The notes under the pieces were generated by a model. It was not told the DNA's origin. It was given only the letters and a program-made list of their open reading frames with translations, and did no database searches. Source: Gammaproteobacteria bacterium (GTDB lineage Bacteria; Pseudomonadota; Gammaproteobacteria; Eutrophobiales; Eutrophobiaceae). From it: a DNA stretch of 8,332 nt. The stretch lies in NCBI GenBank assembly GCA_009843675.1, contig VYCZ01000223.1, positions 477 to 8,808 of the forward strand, read 5' to 3'. Of this stretch, positions 1 through 7,270 are shown piece after piece (position 1 is the stretch's first letter; every line of letters begins with the position of its first letter). Both the position numbers and the translations under genes were made by a program.

Positions 1-49
1 CACTGGCAGCCATGCTCGCCGTTAATCTTGTTGCTATTTCGTTACGCAT
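1..49 (-). CDS. Probable start of the next operon gene (partial, 16 codons)
   Basis: After the stop of the cytosine deaminase-like gene there is an ATG at 49 (minus strand), and the frame stays open to the window edge, reading MRNEIATRLTASMAAS. An AGAGG ribosome-binding sequence (plus 60-64) lies 10 nt upstream, inside the 3' end of the preceding gene, and the two genes are separated by only 5 nt. This fits the tight spacing of the rest of the operon. Sixteen residues are too few to name a family. An amphipathic N-terminus of this kind is seen in several enzymes, including M24 (Xaa-Pro dipeptidase/creatinase-like) proteins, but that is a guess. It could also be a chance open stretch. Confidence 0.5.
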   Translation of the reverse strand, partial: MRNEIATRLTASMAAS

Positions 50-54
50 ATCTG

Positions 55-1239
55 TCACACCTCTAACGGCTCTCCCGCACGGATAATAATTCGTTCAGCC
101 GGCCGCCGGGACAGGATGTCATCAAAACTCCGCCCCCGCACCAGCACCAGGTCGGCGCTGTCGTTCACGGCCAATTCCACCTTGCCGTCGCACACGGCTG
201 CCACCAGGTGTGCGGTGCTATCAAGCTGTGCCGCCAGCATTGCCACGCAGGCCGTGTCCAGCAAGTCCGCATCGCCATAAGGATAAAATGCGTCGCAAAC
301 ATTGTCGCTGGCAAAACGCACGGCAACGCCGGCATCGAGCAGTTCGTGCACGCAGGTCAAGCCCCTTCGCTGTGGCGTGCCCTGCCGGCGGTCCTGCAGG
401 TAAAGATTGGTGGTAGGCAGGGCCACTACTTCAATCCGGGCCTGCGCCAGCTTCTCTATAACCCGGTTGCGCGCCTGCGGCTCCAGCGCCGACAGGACGC
501 ACCCATGACTGAGCGTGACCCGCTCCTGGCAACCGTTGGCGCTGACGGCGTCCGCCAGGTACTCAGTGGAGGCCAGTTCAGGCAGCAGGTGCTCGTCCTG
601 GTGCAGGTCAACGGCCGCGTCCAGTTCAATCGCCAACTCGATAACGGCATCAATAGACCGCTTCGGTTCCGGGTAAAGCGCGGGCGCGGCGCCGATAAGG
701 TCGGCGCCGCGCGCCAGCGCTTCCCGGATCATTGATTTTCCCTCCGCGCCGGCGGGGTCCAGCCGTGAAGATGCAAAGCCAACAACCTCTATGTCCATCT
801 TCCCGGCCATGCTTGCTTTGGCGTCCAGGGTGCCTTGCACCGCGTTAAACCGGGTATGAGAGTCCATATCAGCATGGGTCCTGATGCCGGTGGTGCCGTG
901 GGAACAGGCCCGTTGAAAGAGCTGCCGGGCATGGGAGCAGTATTGCTCGGCGCTGAAGCGCTCGAGCAAGTCCATGGCCAGCGCAATGGCGTCTTCAAAT
1001 GAAGCTGGCTTGACCCCCGCCAGTGTGAACGCCCGGTTGGCGTGCACGTGCTTGTCCACCAGGGGCGGCAGGCAGACCCATTCAGCCGGCCCCGCCACTT
1101 CCTTTATTCCCGCTATGCTGCCGTCGAAGATGCTAACCTCCAACGCCTGCTCCGAACCGGCAACAGCAACGTTGCTCAGGATGCTGTTACCGCCATTCGA
1201 CTCGATCACGGGGTTATCGACAGTAGCCACTGTCAACAT
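55..1239 (-). CDS. Cytosine deaminase-like metal-dependent amidohydrolase
   Basis: A 394-residue member of the CodA/AtzC-like branch of the amidohydrolase superfamily, which hydrolyses C-N bonds of (usually) ring nitrogen compounds in the cytoplasm. The TIM-barrel metal site is complete by alignment from memory with E. coli CodA: H64 and H66 (DKHVHANR), H213 and E216 (DLHQDEH, CodA H214/E217), H245 (TLSHG) and D312 (ASDNV). The TPQRRG segment at 288-293 and YPYGDADLL after D312 also match that family. Length is slightly below CodA (about 427). The ATG at 1239 overlaps the 3' end of the hydantoinase-like gene by 7 bp; no clear Shine-Dalgarno is seen, which suggests translational coupling. Substrate is not predictable: this branch includes cytosine, isocytosine, creatinine-type and triazine deaminases/hydrolases. 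I see no signal peptide. Family assignment is secure; the specific reaction is not. Confidence 0.9.
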   Translation of the reverse strand: MLTVATVDNPVIESNGGNSILSNVAVAGSEQALEVSIFDGSIAGIKEVAGPAEWVCLPPLVDKHVHANRAFTLAGVKPASFEDAIALAMDLLERFSAEQYCSHARQLFQRACSHGTTGIRTHADMDSHTRFNAVQGTLDAKASMAGKMDIEVVGFASSRLDPAGAEGKSMIREALARGADLIGAAPALYPEPKRSIDAVIELAIELDAAVDLHQDEHLLPELASTEYLADAVSANGCQERVTLSHGCVLSALEPQARNRVIEKLAQARIEVVALPTTNLYLQDRRQGTPQRRGLTCVHELLDAGVAVRFASDNVCDAFYPYGDADLLDTACVAMLAAQLDSTAHLVAAVCDGKVELAVNDSADLVLVRGRSFDDILSRRPAERIIIRAGEPLEV

Positions 1240-2582
1240 CCGGGACGCGTGATGCAGTGGCCGCGTCCGTATTGGTACTCATCGACTTTCCCGTTCTCAT
1301 AAACGATACGGCCGTTGCAGACCGTGAGCACGGGCCAGCCGCGCAGTTTCATTCCCTCATAGATGCAGGTGCCGTGGCCGTCATGGGTAACTTCACGTTC
1401 TTCATCCAGGTCCACCAATACCAGGTCGGCGTCTGTGCCCGGTTCCAGGGAGCCTTTGCGCGGGTAGAACCCGAAACGTTTGGCCGGGCCATAGGAATTG
1501 ACGCGCACCAATTGCTGTAACGTCAAGCCGCGTTGTATCACTCCGTGCGTGATGAGTAACGGCAATTCCCAGGGGAAACTGACGACGCCGGGAAACTCGG
1601 TCCACAGGTCTTCGCCTTTCTTGGGCAGGAACGGCACGTGGTCGCTGCCGATGGAATTGACCCGGTCTGCCAGCATTCCCCGCCACAACCACTCCTTTTG
1701 CTCTTCGTCACGTAGCGGCGGTGAAATCTTGGCCGTCATATCCAGGTCTTCATCGTAACAGGTGCGTGTCAGGTAATGCGGGCAGGTTTCCACGGTCACA
1801 TCCACCCCTCTTGCCCGTGCTTCCATGGCCAGGTCCGGACCTGCGCCCACTGAGGTATGTACCAGTTGCAGGGAACAACCGGTACGTTCCGCCAGGAAGA
1901 GCATGCGTTTGATGGTCTCCACTTCACAGAAGGCGGGGCGTGATTCGGTATAAGCGCCCAAGTCCTGGCGCCCGGATGCCACCATGTCCTGCTTCACCCA
2001 GGAGGCAATGGCGGTATTTTCACAGTGTACCGACACCACGCCCCTGGGTAGTTTGGCCACCTGCAACATGGTGGCATACACCCAGCCGTCATTGGCCGGT
2101 ACGATACCTATGGGATTATCCGGCTCGTAGCCGAAATACAGTTTGAAAGACTGCACCCCGGTGTGTTCGACGATCTGCGGAATTTCATGGATATGCTCTT
2201 CCCGCTGTATGCCGAAATGAAAGCCGAAATCGATGCAGACGTTTTCTTCACCGATACGGCGGCGCTCATCATAAAACGGCAGGTAGGATTCCTTTTTATT
2301 ACGGATATACAGAAAAATGGTGGAAATCCCGCCCCGCGCCGCCTGTGCCGTCTCGGTGCGCATGTCCTCATCATAGGGATACGCCACACCCAGGTGGCAA
2401 TGGGTATCTATCACGCCCGGAAACAGGCACAGGCCCTCAGCATCGACTACGCGCGTGGCCGGTGGCAGAGCCTCAACAGCGCCGGTCATGAGTATCCTGC
2501 CGTCCTTAACGGCTATACCACCGAAGAATTCACCGGTATGGTCGATGACACGAGCATTACGGATGGTGAGGTCTGCTTTCAT
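1233..2582 (-). CDS. Dihydropyrimidinase/D-hydantoinase-like cyclic amidohydrolase
   Basis: A 449-residue amidohydrolase of the dihydropyrimidinase/hydantoinase/dihydroorotase group, which opens cyclic amides such as dihydropyrimidines, hydantoins or related lactams/imides. The binuclear metal site can be read off: H61 and H63 (DTHCHLG), the carbamylated lysine K147 (SFKLYFGY), H186 (SVHCEN), H242 (LVHTS) and D314 (GSDHVP). The C-terminal small domain carries the usual PGTDADLVLVD segment. Length fits the family (about 450-480). The start ATG at 2582 forms a TAATG overlap with the stop of the DpaA-like gene, and a GGAGG ribosome-binding site (plus 2593-2597) lies 10 nt upstream, so the start is well supported. 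Placed beside a second, deaminase-type amidohydrolase, it may act in sequence with it on one nitrogen-containing substrate (inference). It could equally be a ureidolytic or lactam hydrolase; substrate-loop residues do not let me choose. Confidence 0.92.
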   Translation of the reverse strand: MKADLTIRNARVIDHTGEFFGGIAVKDGRILMTGAVEALPPATRVVDAEGLCLFPGVIDTHCHLGVAYPYDEDMRTETAQAARGGISTIFLYIRNKKESYLPFYDERRRIGEENVCIDFGFHFGIQREEHIHEIPQIVEHTGVQSFKLYFGYEPDNPIGIVPANDGWVYATMLQVAKLPRGVVSVHCENTAIASWVKQDMVASGRQDLGAYTESRPAFCEVETIKRMLFLAERTGCSLQLVHTSVGAGPDLAMEARARGVDVTVETCPHYLTRTCYDEDLDMTAKISPPLRDEEQKEWLWRGMLADRVNSIGSDHVPFLPKKGEDLWTEFPGVVSFPWELPLLITHGVIQRGLTLQQLVRVNSYGPAKRFGFYPRKGSLEPGTDADLVLVDLDEEREVTHDGHGTCIYEGMKLRGWPVLTVCNGRIVYENGKVDEYQYGRGHCITRPGC

Positions 2583-3499
2583 TACCCTCGTCCCTCCGGC
2601 AACCCGCCCAGCAACCTGTCAATAATCTTGCGAATACCCGTCCACTGGCTGCCGCCCACCGTGATCGGCGCCCGCCGCCCCAGGGCGCGCGCCCAGATCG
2701 CCTTGCGGCCGGCGCTTTCCGCATACGCCAGGTCAACGCCTCCCGGCGGCGCCGACAAATCCATGACCAGGGCTGTTGCGGGCAATTCATCAATAATTTG
2801 CCTGGTCACGATGGGCGCCGGAACGGTTGACATGATCATGTCAAAACCGGGCGCCGCGTCGGCCAATCGGTCCAAGGGCAATCCTTCAGCCCCGAGCGTA
2901 TAGGCCGCCGCGCGTTGCACCGGGTTGCGCGCCGCAACCGTCACATGGGCGCCCAGGGCGACCAGGGATCGCGTCAATACCGATCCGATATTACCCTGGC
3001 CCACCACGCAGATATTTGAATTGTGAATGGTGATCGCCGTATTTTCGATAATGATCCTGAGCGCTGCTTCGACGATGGCGGGGGCGCGTAACAGCATGAG
3101 TTCCTGATCGTGTTCGTATTCGTGAATACCGATCCCAAGCTTGTCTGCCGCATGCGCCAGTCCTTCATCCGCTTTTCCCAGAATGAGACGGGCGCCATCA
3201 GCCATGACTGACAATATGTCTTCCCTTGGTATGATTTTTTCATTGGCAAAAATACTGCCGTCCATTGCGATACCCGGTATGGGCATGAGGCAAAAGTCAG
3301 CATCCTGCAAACATTCCCCGGCAGTCTGCGCCAAAACAACGCCGGGTATCCCGGCTTTCGGCCAGGGAAAACCATACGCCGTGACGGTTGCGCCGGTCGC
3401 CGCCGCCAGGCGCGCGATCTCCTGTTCACGGTCGTCGCCACCGAGTATGGCTATTTTCAGCGATTTCCATTTTCCGGAAATATTGTGGTTATCGGACAT
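2582..3499 (-). CDS. Dipicolinate synthase subunit A (DpaA/SpoVFA) homolog, NAD(P)-binding
   Basis: A 305-residue homolog of DpaA/SpoVFA, the dehydrogenase subunit that makes dipicolinate in sporulating Firmicutes. Family signatures recalled from B. subtilis DpaA are visible: N-terminal LKIAILGGDDRE (14-25), FANEKIIPRED (84-94), EAALRIIIENTAITIH (144-159), the Rossmann loop VVGQGNIG (165-172), the STVPAPIV segment and MDLSAPPGGVD near the C-terminus. I chose the ATG at 3499. It lies 7 nt after the aldehyde dehydrogenase stop and starts just before the conserved domain, whereas an upstream in-frame ATG at 3604 would add 35 residues of non-conserved sequence overlapping that gene by 98 bp. The stop overlaps the next start as TAATG. 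No DpaB flavoprotein partner is nearby and there is no sporulation context, so dipicolinate synthesis is not implied. A related imine/enamine or cyclic amino acid redox reaction is a reasonable inference. Confidence 0.85.
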   Translation of the reverse strand: MSDNHNISGKWKSLKIAILGGDDREQEIARLAAATGATVTAYGFPWPKAGIPGVVLAQTAGECLQDADFCLMPIPGIAMDGSIFANEKIIPREDILSVMADGARLILGKADEGLAHAADKLGIGIHEYEHDQELMLLRAPAIVEAALRIIIENTAITIHNSNICVVGQGNIGSVLTRSLVALGAHVTVAARNPVQRAAAYTLGAEGLPLDRLADAAPGFDMIMSTVPAPIVTRQIIDELPATALVMDLSAPPGGVDLAYAESAGRKAIWARALGRRAPITVGGSQWTGIRKIIDRLLGGLPEGRG

Positions 3500-3506
3500 C
3501 GTATCT

Positions 3507-4952
3507 TTATACCGTTGAATCGAAATTAATATGCTTGGTCTGGGTGAATTCATGCAGCCCCTCGAAACCGGCCATGCGGCCAACGCCACTCTCCTTGTAA
3601 CCACCCACTTCCGTTTCAGCGTAAAAACGGTTGTAGTTATTCACCCATACCGTACCGGCTTTTATACCCCGGGACAATGACCAGGCTCGGTCAAGAGTTT
3701 GGGTAAATACCCCTGATGCCAGACCAAATGGCGTGTCATTAGCGAGACGGATGGCCTCTTCATCAGTCTTAAAGGACTGCACAGTCAATACCGGGCCAAA
3801 TATCTCTTCCTGCACCAGGGGCGAATCAGGCTCTACATCGGTAAAGATAGCGGGCGCAACAAAATTGCATTTGCTGTGATCAACGCCTTCAACCGGATTA
3901 CCGCCGGCGACCAGGGTCGCCGTTTTCTTGCCCGTCTCGATGTAAGCCAGGATCTTTTCATATTGTTCGCGCGTAGTTATGGCGCCCATCTGGCTCTCCG
4001 GGTCCAGTCCCGGACCTGGCTTGAGACCGGCGATTTTCCGGGACAACCGGGAACAGACTTCATCTTTGACAGACGCCTCCACCAGCAGTCGGGACGGCGC
4101 CGTACAAATCTGGCCACAGGTCGTGGTGAAAATAAAACGCGCCAGGGTGGATATTGCCTTGTCCATATCAGCATCAGCACACAATACAAAAGGTGACTTG
4201 CCTCCCAGTTCGAGGGCAACTTTTTTTACTGTGGACGCCGCATCGCGAGAGATACGTTTACCGGTTGTACCGTCACCGGTAAAGGCGATCATGTCGATCC
4301 CGGGGTGCTCTACTATCACCTGCCCCACGCTGCTGCCCGAGCCTGTCAGCATACTGACAATACCCTCCGGCAGATTGTCACAATTCACAAGTAGTTGTAA
4401 GATTTCTACACTTATCCCTGCAGTTTGCGAGGCAGGTTTGGACAACACCGCGTTACCCGCCGCCAGGGCCGGCGCCATGTCCCGCACCAGCAGGCTGATC
4501 GGCCAGTTCCATGGTGAGATGACTGCAACCACCCCCATGGGTTCGCGTATGACCACCCCCATCACGTCGGGACCAAAGCTGTGGCTGTGGCCGGCCAGTG
4601 TGCGGGCAAGACCCGCATTGAAGCGGATCACGTTAACCTGGTTGCCAATTTCAAATTTTGCCTCGCCGAGTAACTTGCCGTTCTCCAGGGTCAAACGCTC
4701 TGCCAGGGCATCGACATTTTCTGTAATCCTGTCGGCCCATTGCAGCAGAACATCGGCGCGCAATCTTGCGTCAGTTGCCCAACTGCTATCGAGCAGCGCC
4801 TGTTGGGCTGCCTGTACCGCCGTATCAACATGCCCTGATGTCAGCGCCGGTATCCTGGATACCTCGTTGCCTGTTGCCGGATCGATAATAGTGTTGAATC
4901 CAACGCTAGTGTCAACCCATTGGCCGGCAACTGAAACCCTATATTCTTTCAT
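3507..4952 (-). CDS. NAD(P)-dependent aldehyde dehydrogenase
   Basis: A full-length 481-residue member of the ALDH superfamily, close in form to betaine/aldehyde dehydrogenases, oxidising an aldehyde to its acid in the cytoplasm. Readable landmarks are PWNWP with N149 (oxyanion hole), K172 in SKPA (cofactor), FTGDGTTGKR (224-233), the general base E248 in LELGGKSP, and the catalytic C283 in GQICTA. EEIFGPVL and the C-terminal GGYKESGVGR segment are also present. The ATG at 4952 follows the opine dehydrogenase-like gene by 24 nt; the ribosome-binding site is weak. The DpaA-like gene starts 7 nt after its stop. In this operon it probably oxidises a semialdehyde or aldehyde produced by the oxidoreductase or hydrolase steps (inference). 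The physiological aldehyde cannot be told from sequence. Third codon positions look more A/T-rich here than in the two amidohydrolase genes. Confidence 0.95.
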   Translation of the reverse strand: MKEYRVSVAGQWVDTSVGFNTIIDPATGNEVSRIPALTSGHVDTAVQAAQQALLDSSWATDARLRADVLLQWADRITENVDALAERLTLENGKLLGEAKFEIGNQVNVIRFNAGLARTLAGHSHSFGPDVMGVVIREPMGVVAVISPWNWPISLLVRDMAPALAAGNAVLSKPASQTAGISVEILQLLVNCDNLPEGIVSMLTGSGSSVGQVIVEHPGIDMIAFTGDGTTGKRISRDAASTVKKVALELGGKSPFVLCADADMDKAISTLARFIFTTTCGQICTAPSRLLVEASVKDEVCSRLSRKIAGLKPGPGLDPESQMGAITTREQYEKILAYIETGKKTATLVAGGNPVEGVDHSKCNFVAPAIFTDVEPDSPLVQEEIFGPVLTVQSFKTDEEAIRLANDTPFGLASGVFTQTLDRAWSLSRGIKAGTVWVNNYNRFYAETEVGGYKESGVGRMAGFEGLHEFTQTKHINFDSTV

Positions 4953-4976
4953 AACATAGTAACCTGGTAAGTGGCG

Positions 4977-6062
4977 TCAGTTTTGTGCTACCAGACTGAG
5001 TAATTCATCTTTATTCAATCCGTCTATACCCATAACTGAGGCAGAGCGACCCTCGATTGTCTTAGTGTCACCCACTAACAGTTCCGCCAGCGTCATCAAT
5101 GAACTGGCGACCGGAACGTCCAACCCCGCAATTCCGGCAAAAGCGAGAAAAGGTTTTATCCCATACCAGAAGTCTTCACGGTAGTATCGATGCGCCAGGG
5201 AATCCGGCGCCTTGATTTTACTATTGGCTTCACCGCCACGGATCGCAGATGCCAGCCCGGCAGAGTCGTCCGCATCGCTTTCAATGGTGCCAATGGATTG
5301 CATTTCAGTAAACAGATCAGGCAATTTGTGTCCATAAGCCTCGGCAACAGCAAGGCGCTCATCGTCCAGTGCCGCCATTATGCGCCCCACGCCATCCGGC
5401 AGTCCTTGCACATAAAACGTGAAATCACCTTTGCATGTTTCCACCCAGGCCGCGCCCAGTATAGCTCCGGGCGGATGTAGTACCATGTTGACGTTTGCCA
5501 GACCGGTAGCGATCACATTATCGGCTGTTTCCGCTACCGGATAGAGGTCTTTTGCCCTTGTCTGTGCAACCTCGCCACCCGGCATTGCTGCCACCCAGAC
5601 ATGCTTTGCCGCACCCGTGATCCATACTGTATCAGGCTGCGGTTTTCTCGCGACATATGTCAGCGTGGAAAACTCTGCTGTGGGAGGTGGTGAAATGTTA
5701 TGGCGATTAAATGCCGCAGCGAATTCCAGGGCGCCACCGGTATGTCCCGGGTTCAAAACCACGGGTATCGTGTTAGCGCCGAGTTCAGCCAATGCATCGG
5801 CAATGCGGGTGTGCGCCAAAGTAGGCAGGCAGATGAGAATAATATCCGCACCCTCAATGGTATCGGCTAAATTCGATGTAATCAGGTCCGGCGTAGCTAT
5901 GCTCTCGCCAAAGACGCCGGTGTATTTGATACCTCCTGCCCGATGAAAAGGCAGCAGCGTTTCAGCGGAACGGTTCCACAATCGTGTCTTGAAACCCCGC
6001 TGACCGAGTTCCACTGCAGCAGAAGCGCCACCATTGCCGGCCCCCAGTATGGCAACGATCAT
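4977..6062 (-). CDS. NAD/NADP octopine (opine) dehydrogenase-family oxidoreductase
   Basis: A 361-residue two-domain dehydrogenase. The N-terminal Rossmann domain starts with AILGAGNGGASAA (4-16) and continues through LNPGHTGG (103-110). The C-terminal all-helical octopine dehydrogenase domain holds NMVLHPPGAIL with H196 and the HRYYREDFWYGI segment with D297. By analogy with Arthrobacter N-(1-carboxyethyl)norvaline dehydrogenase, where a His/Asp pair of almost the same numbering is catalytic, H196 and D297 are the likely active-site pair. Known members interconvert a secondary-amine dicarboxylate (opine) with an amino acid plus an oxo acid. The ATG at 6062 overlaps the stop of the enolase-family gene as ATGA, and no separate Shine-Dalgarno is seen, so translation is probably coupled. 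In this catabolic setting oxidative cleavage of a secondary amine is the likelier direction (inference). Related glycerol-3-phosphate or ketopantoate dehydrogenases fit less well. Confidence 0.88.
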   Translation of the reverse strand: MIVAILGAGNGGASAAVELGQRGFKTRLWNRSAETLLPFHRAGGIKYTGVFGESIATPDLITSNLADTIEGADIILICLPTLAHTRIADALAELGANTIPVVLNPGHTGGALEFAAAFNRHNISPPPTAEFSTLTYVARKPQPDTVWITGAAKHVWVAAMPGGEVAQTRAKDLYPVAETADNVIATGLANVNMVLHPPGAILGAAWVETCKGDFTFYVQGLPDGVGRIMAALDDERLAVAEAYGHKLPDLFTEMQSIGTIESDADDSAGLASAIRGGEANSKIKAPDSLAHRYYREDFWYGIKPFLAFAGIAGLDVPVASSLMTLAELLVGDTKTIEGRSASVMGIDGLNKDELLSLVAQN

Positions 6063-7216
6063 GATGCGGCGTATTTTTTTATTTTGTCCGTATCCACTTC
6101 AATACCAAGTCCGGGTCCTTCCGGCACCAGTACACAACCGTCTTCAAATCCAAAGGGTTCGGTAATGAGGTCATCCAGGTAGTAAATACCGGCCACTGAC
6201 GGCCCCGGGGCGCCTTCGGGCCTGGATACGGGGGAGACGCTGGGCAACATGGCGATCTTCGATGCGGCGCCCAGGTGCAGGTTGGCTGCATTGCCGATAC
6301 CGGACTCGATGGAGCCTCCTATATCGCTGTACATCCCCAGCGCGCCGGCAATATCCGTCTGTTGCCTGGCCCGGTACAAACCGCCCGGTTTGGTGACGTA
6401 ACAGGAAAAGCAGGACGCAGCCTTGAGTTCATGAAGTTCCAGGATATCGTGGACAGTCCAGGCGGATTCATCGGCCATCACCGGGCAGTCAATGCGTTCG
6501 GCGACGAATGCCAGTTGTTTGTTATCCATCAATGGCTGTTCACAGAGCAGAATATTGTATTCTTCCTGGCGCCGGGTTACGTTGATTGCCTCCCAGACGT
6601 TGTTATAGCCTTCATTGCCGTCCACCCTGATTTTCACGTCATCCCCCAGGCGTTCACGCAAGCGCCTGACCACGTCCACGTCACGGTCCGGATCCAGGCC
6701 GGTTTTGCATTTCAGCGTTTTGGCGCCCTCTTCGACAGCCGCAACTGCCTCATCGACACATTTATCCACCGGCATGATACCCAGTGAGTGCGCCACTTCG
6801 ATCCGGTCGCGGAATTGCCCCCCCAACAGCCGGTAAACCGGCACGTTCGCCGCTTTTCCGGCGATATCGTAACAGGCCATGTCTAGGGCTGCCTTGGCGT
6901 ACGGATTACCCTTTACGACCTTGTCCATTTTGTTGTGAATAACGGCAATGTCCCGCGGGTCTAGGTCCTTGATGGCCTCGATCAGGTGTCCGGCAATCAC
7001 GTGCCGGACAGTCTCCGGTGATTCACCGTAATAGCGCATGTGCGGGCCACCCCAGGAAATGCCAGCCGGCGCTTCGCCCCAGCCGCTGATACCCTCATCG
7101 GTATCCAGCCGCACCACGGCGTGATAGCCGATCGGCGCCGTCATCTTGCTCGCCCAGGTGTGGTGCCGCCGGTTGGGCAACGTCACCAGAAATATTTCAC
7201 AACCGGTAATCTTCAT
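6059..7216 (-). CDS. Enolase-superfamily enzyme, muconate lactonizing (MLE) subgroup
   Basis: A 385-residue enzyme of the mandelate racemase/muconate lactonizing group. It abstracts a proton alpha to a carboxylate, using Mg2+ to stabilise the enolate. The N-terminal capping domain covers about residues 1-130. The barrel shows K169 and K171 (LKCKTG, the KxK motif on strand 2), metal ligands D199 (VDGNEG), E226 (CEQP) and D249 (ADES), and K276 (YVTKPGG) on strand 6. The strand-8 GSIESGIGNAA segment is also seen. The two-lysine arrangement places it in the MLE subgroup and not the mandelate racemase subgroup, which uses a His-Asp pair. Activities in this subgroup include cycloisomerisation, dehydration, racemisation and epimerisation of amino acid derivatives. 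It is the first gene after the palindrome-containing promoter, and its stop overlaps the next start as ATGA. Only a weak purine-rich AAGATAA precedes the ATG. Specific substrate unknown. Confidence 0.92.
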   Translation of the reverse strand: MKITGCEIFLVTLPNRRHHTWASKMTAPIGYHAVVRLDTDEGISGWGEAPAGISWGGPHMRYYGESPETVRHVIAGHLIEAIKDLDPRDIAVIHNKMDKVVKGNPYAKAALDMACYDIAGKAANVPVYRLLGGQFRDRIEVAHSLGIMPVDKCVDEAVAAVEEGAKTLKCKTGLDPDRDVDVVRRLRERLGDDVKIRVDGNEGYNNVWEAINVTRRQEEYNILLCEQPLMDNKQLAFVAERIDCPVMADESAWTVHDILELHELKAASCFSCYVTKPGGLYRARQQTDIAGALGMYSDIGGSIESGIGNAANLHLGAASKIAMLPSVSPVSRPEGAPGPSVAGIYYLDDLITEPFGFEDGCVLVPEGPGLGIEVDTDKIKKYAAS

Positions 7217-7260
7217 GGTTTATCTTGTTGTCAGTTCTGTGCTTGATGCCGGGAGTGTTG

Positions 7261-7266
7261 ATTATA
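7261..7266 (-). promoter_or_regulatory. Consensus -10 element of the main operon promoter
   Basis: On the minus strand the hexamer is a perfect TATAAT, 44 nt upstream of the enolase-family ATG, predicting a start of transcription near 7254 and a leader of about 38 nt. No good -35 is found: an 18-bp spacer gives CACACA (3 of 6 matches to TTGACA), and 17 bp gives none. A strong -10 with a weak -35 buried in an inverted repeat suggests a regulated, possibly activator-dependent promoter. The promoter call itself is a prediction. Confidence 0.6.
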
Positions 7267-7270
7267 CCGC

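Noticed and set aside
55..2582. Standard reductive pyrimidine degradation pathway
   Set aside because: A dihydropyrimidinase-like enzyme is present, but the pyrimidine reductase and beta-ureidopropionase are missing and the other neighbours do not fit.
2163..2903. Plus-strand open frame of 246 codons crossing the junction of two minus-strand genes
   Set aside because: It spans the hydantoinase-like and DpaA-like genes antisense, with no domain signature; shadow of GC-rich coding sequence.
3500..3604. N-terminal extension of 35 residues for the DpaA-like protein (ATG at 3604)
   Set aside because: It would overlap the aldehyde dehydrogenase by 98 bp, and the residues do not resemble the family N-terminus; the ATG at 3499 fits spacing and homology.
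3979..4959. Long open frame of 326 codons on the plus strand
   Set aside because: It lies wholly antisense to the aldehyde dehydrogenase apart from a few bases, has low-complexity Ser/Pro/Arg-rich composition and no recognisable motif; the minus-strand gene has all catalytic residues.
6987..7010. Inverted repeat with 8-bp arms TGTCCGGC/GCCGGACA and 8-nt loop
   Set aside because: It lies inside the enolase-family coding sequence, where GC-rich codons readily make such repeats, and has no promoter or junction nearby.
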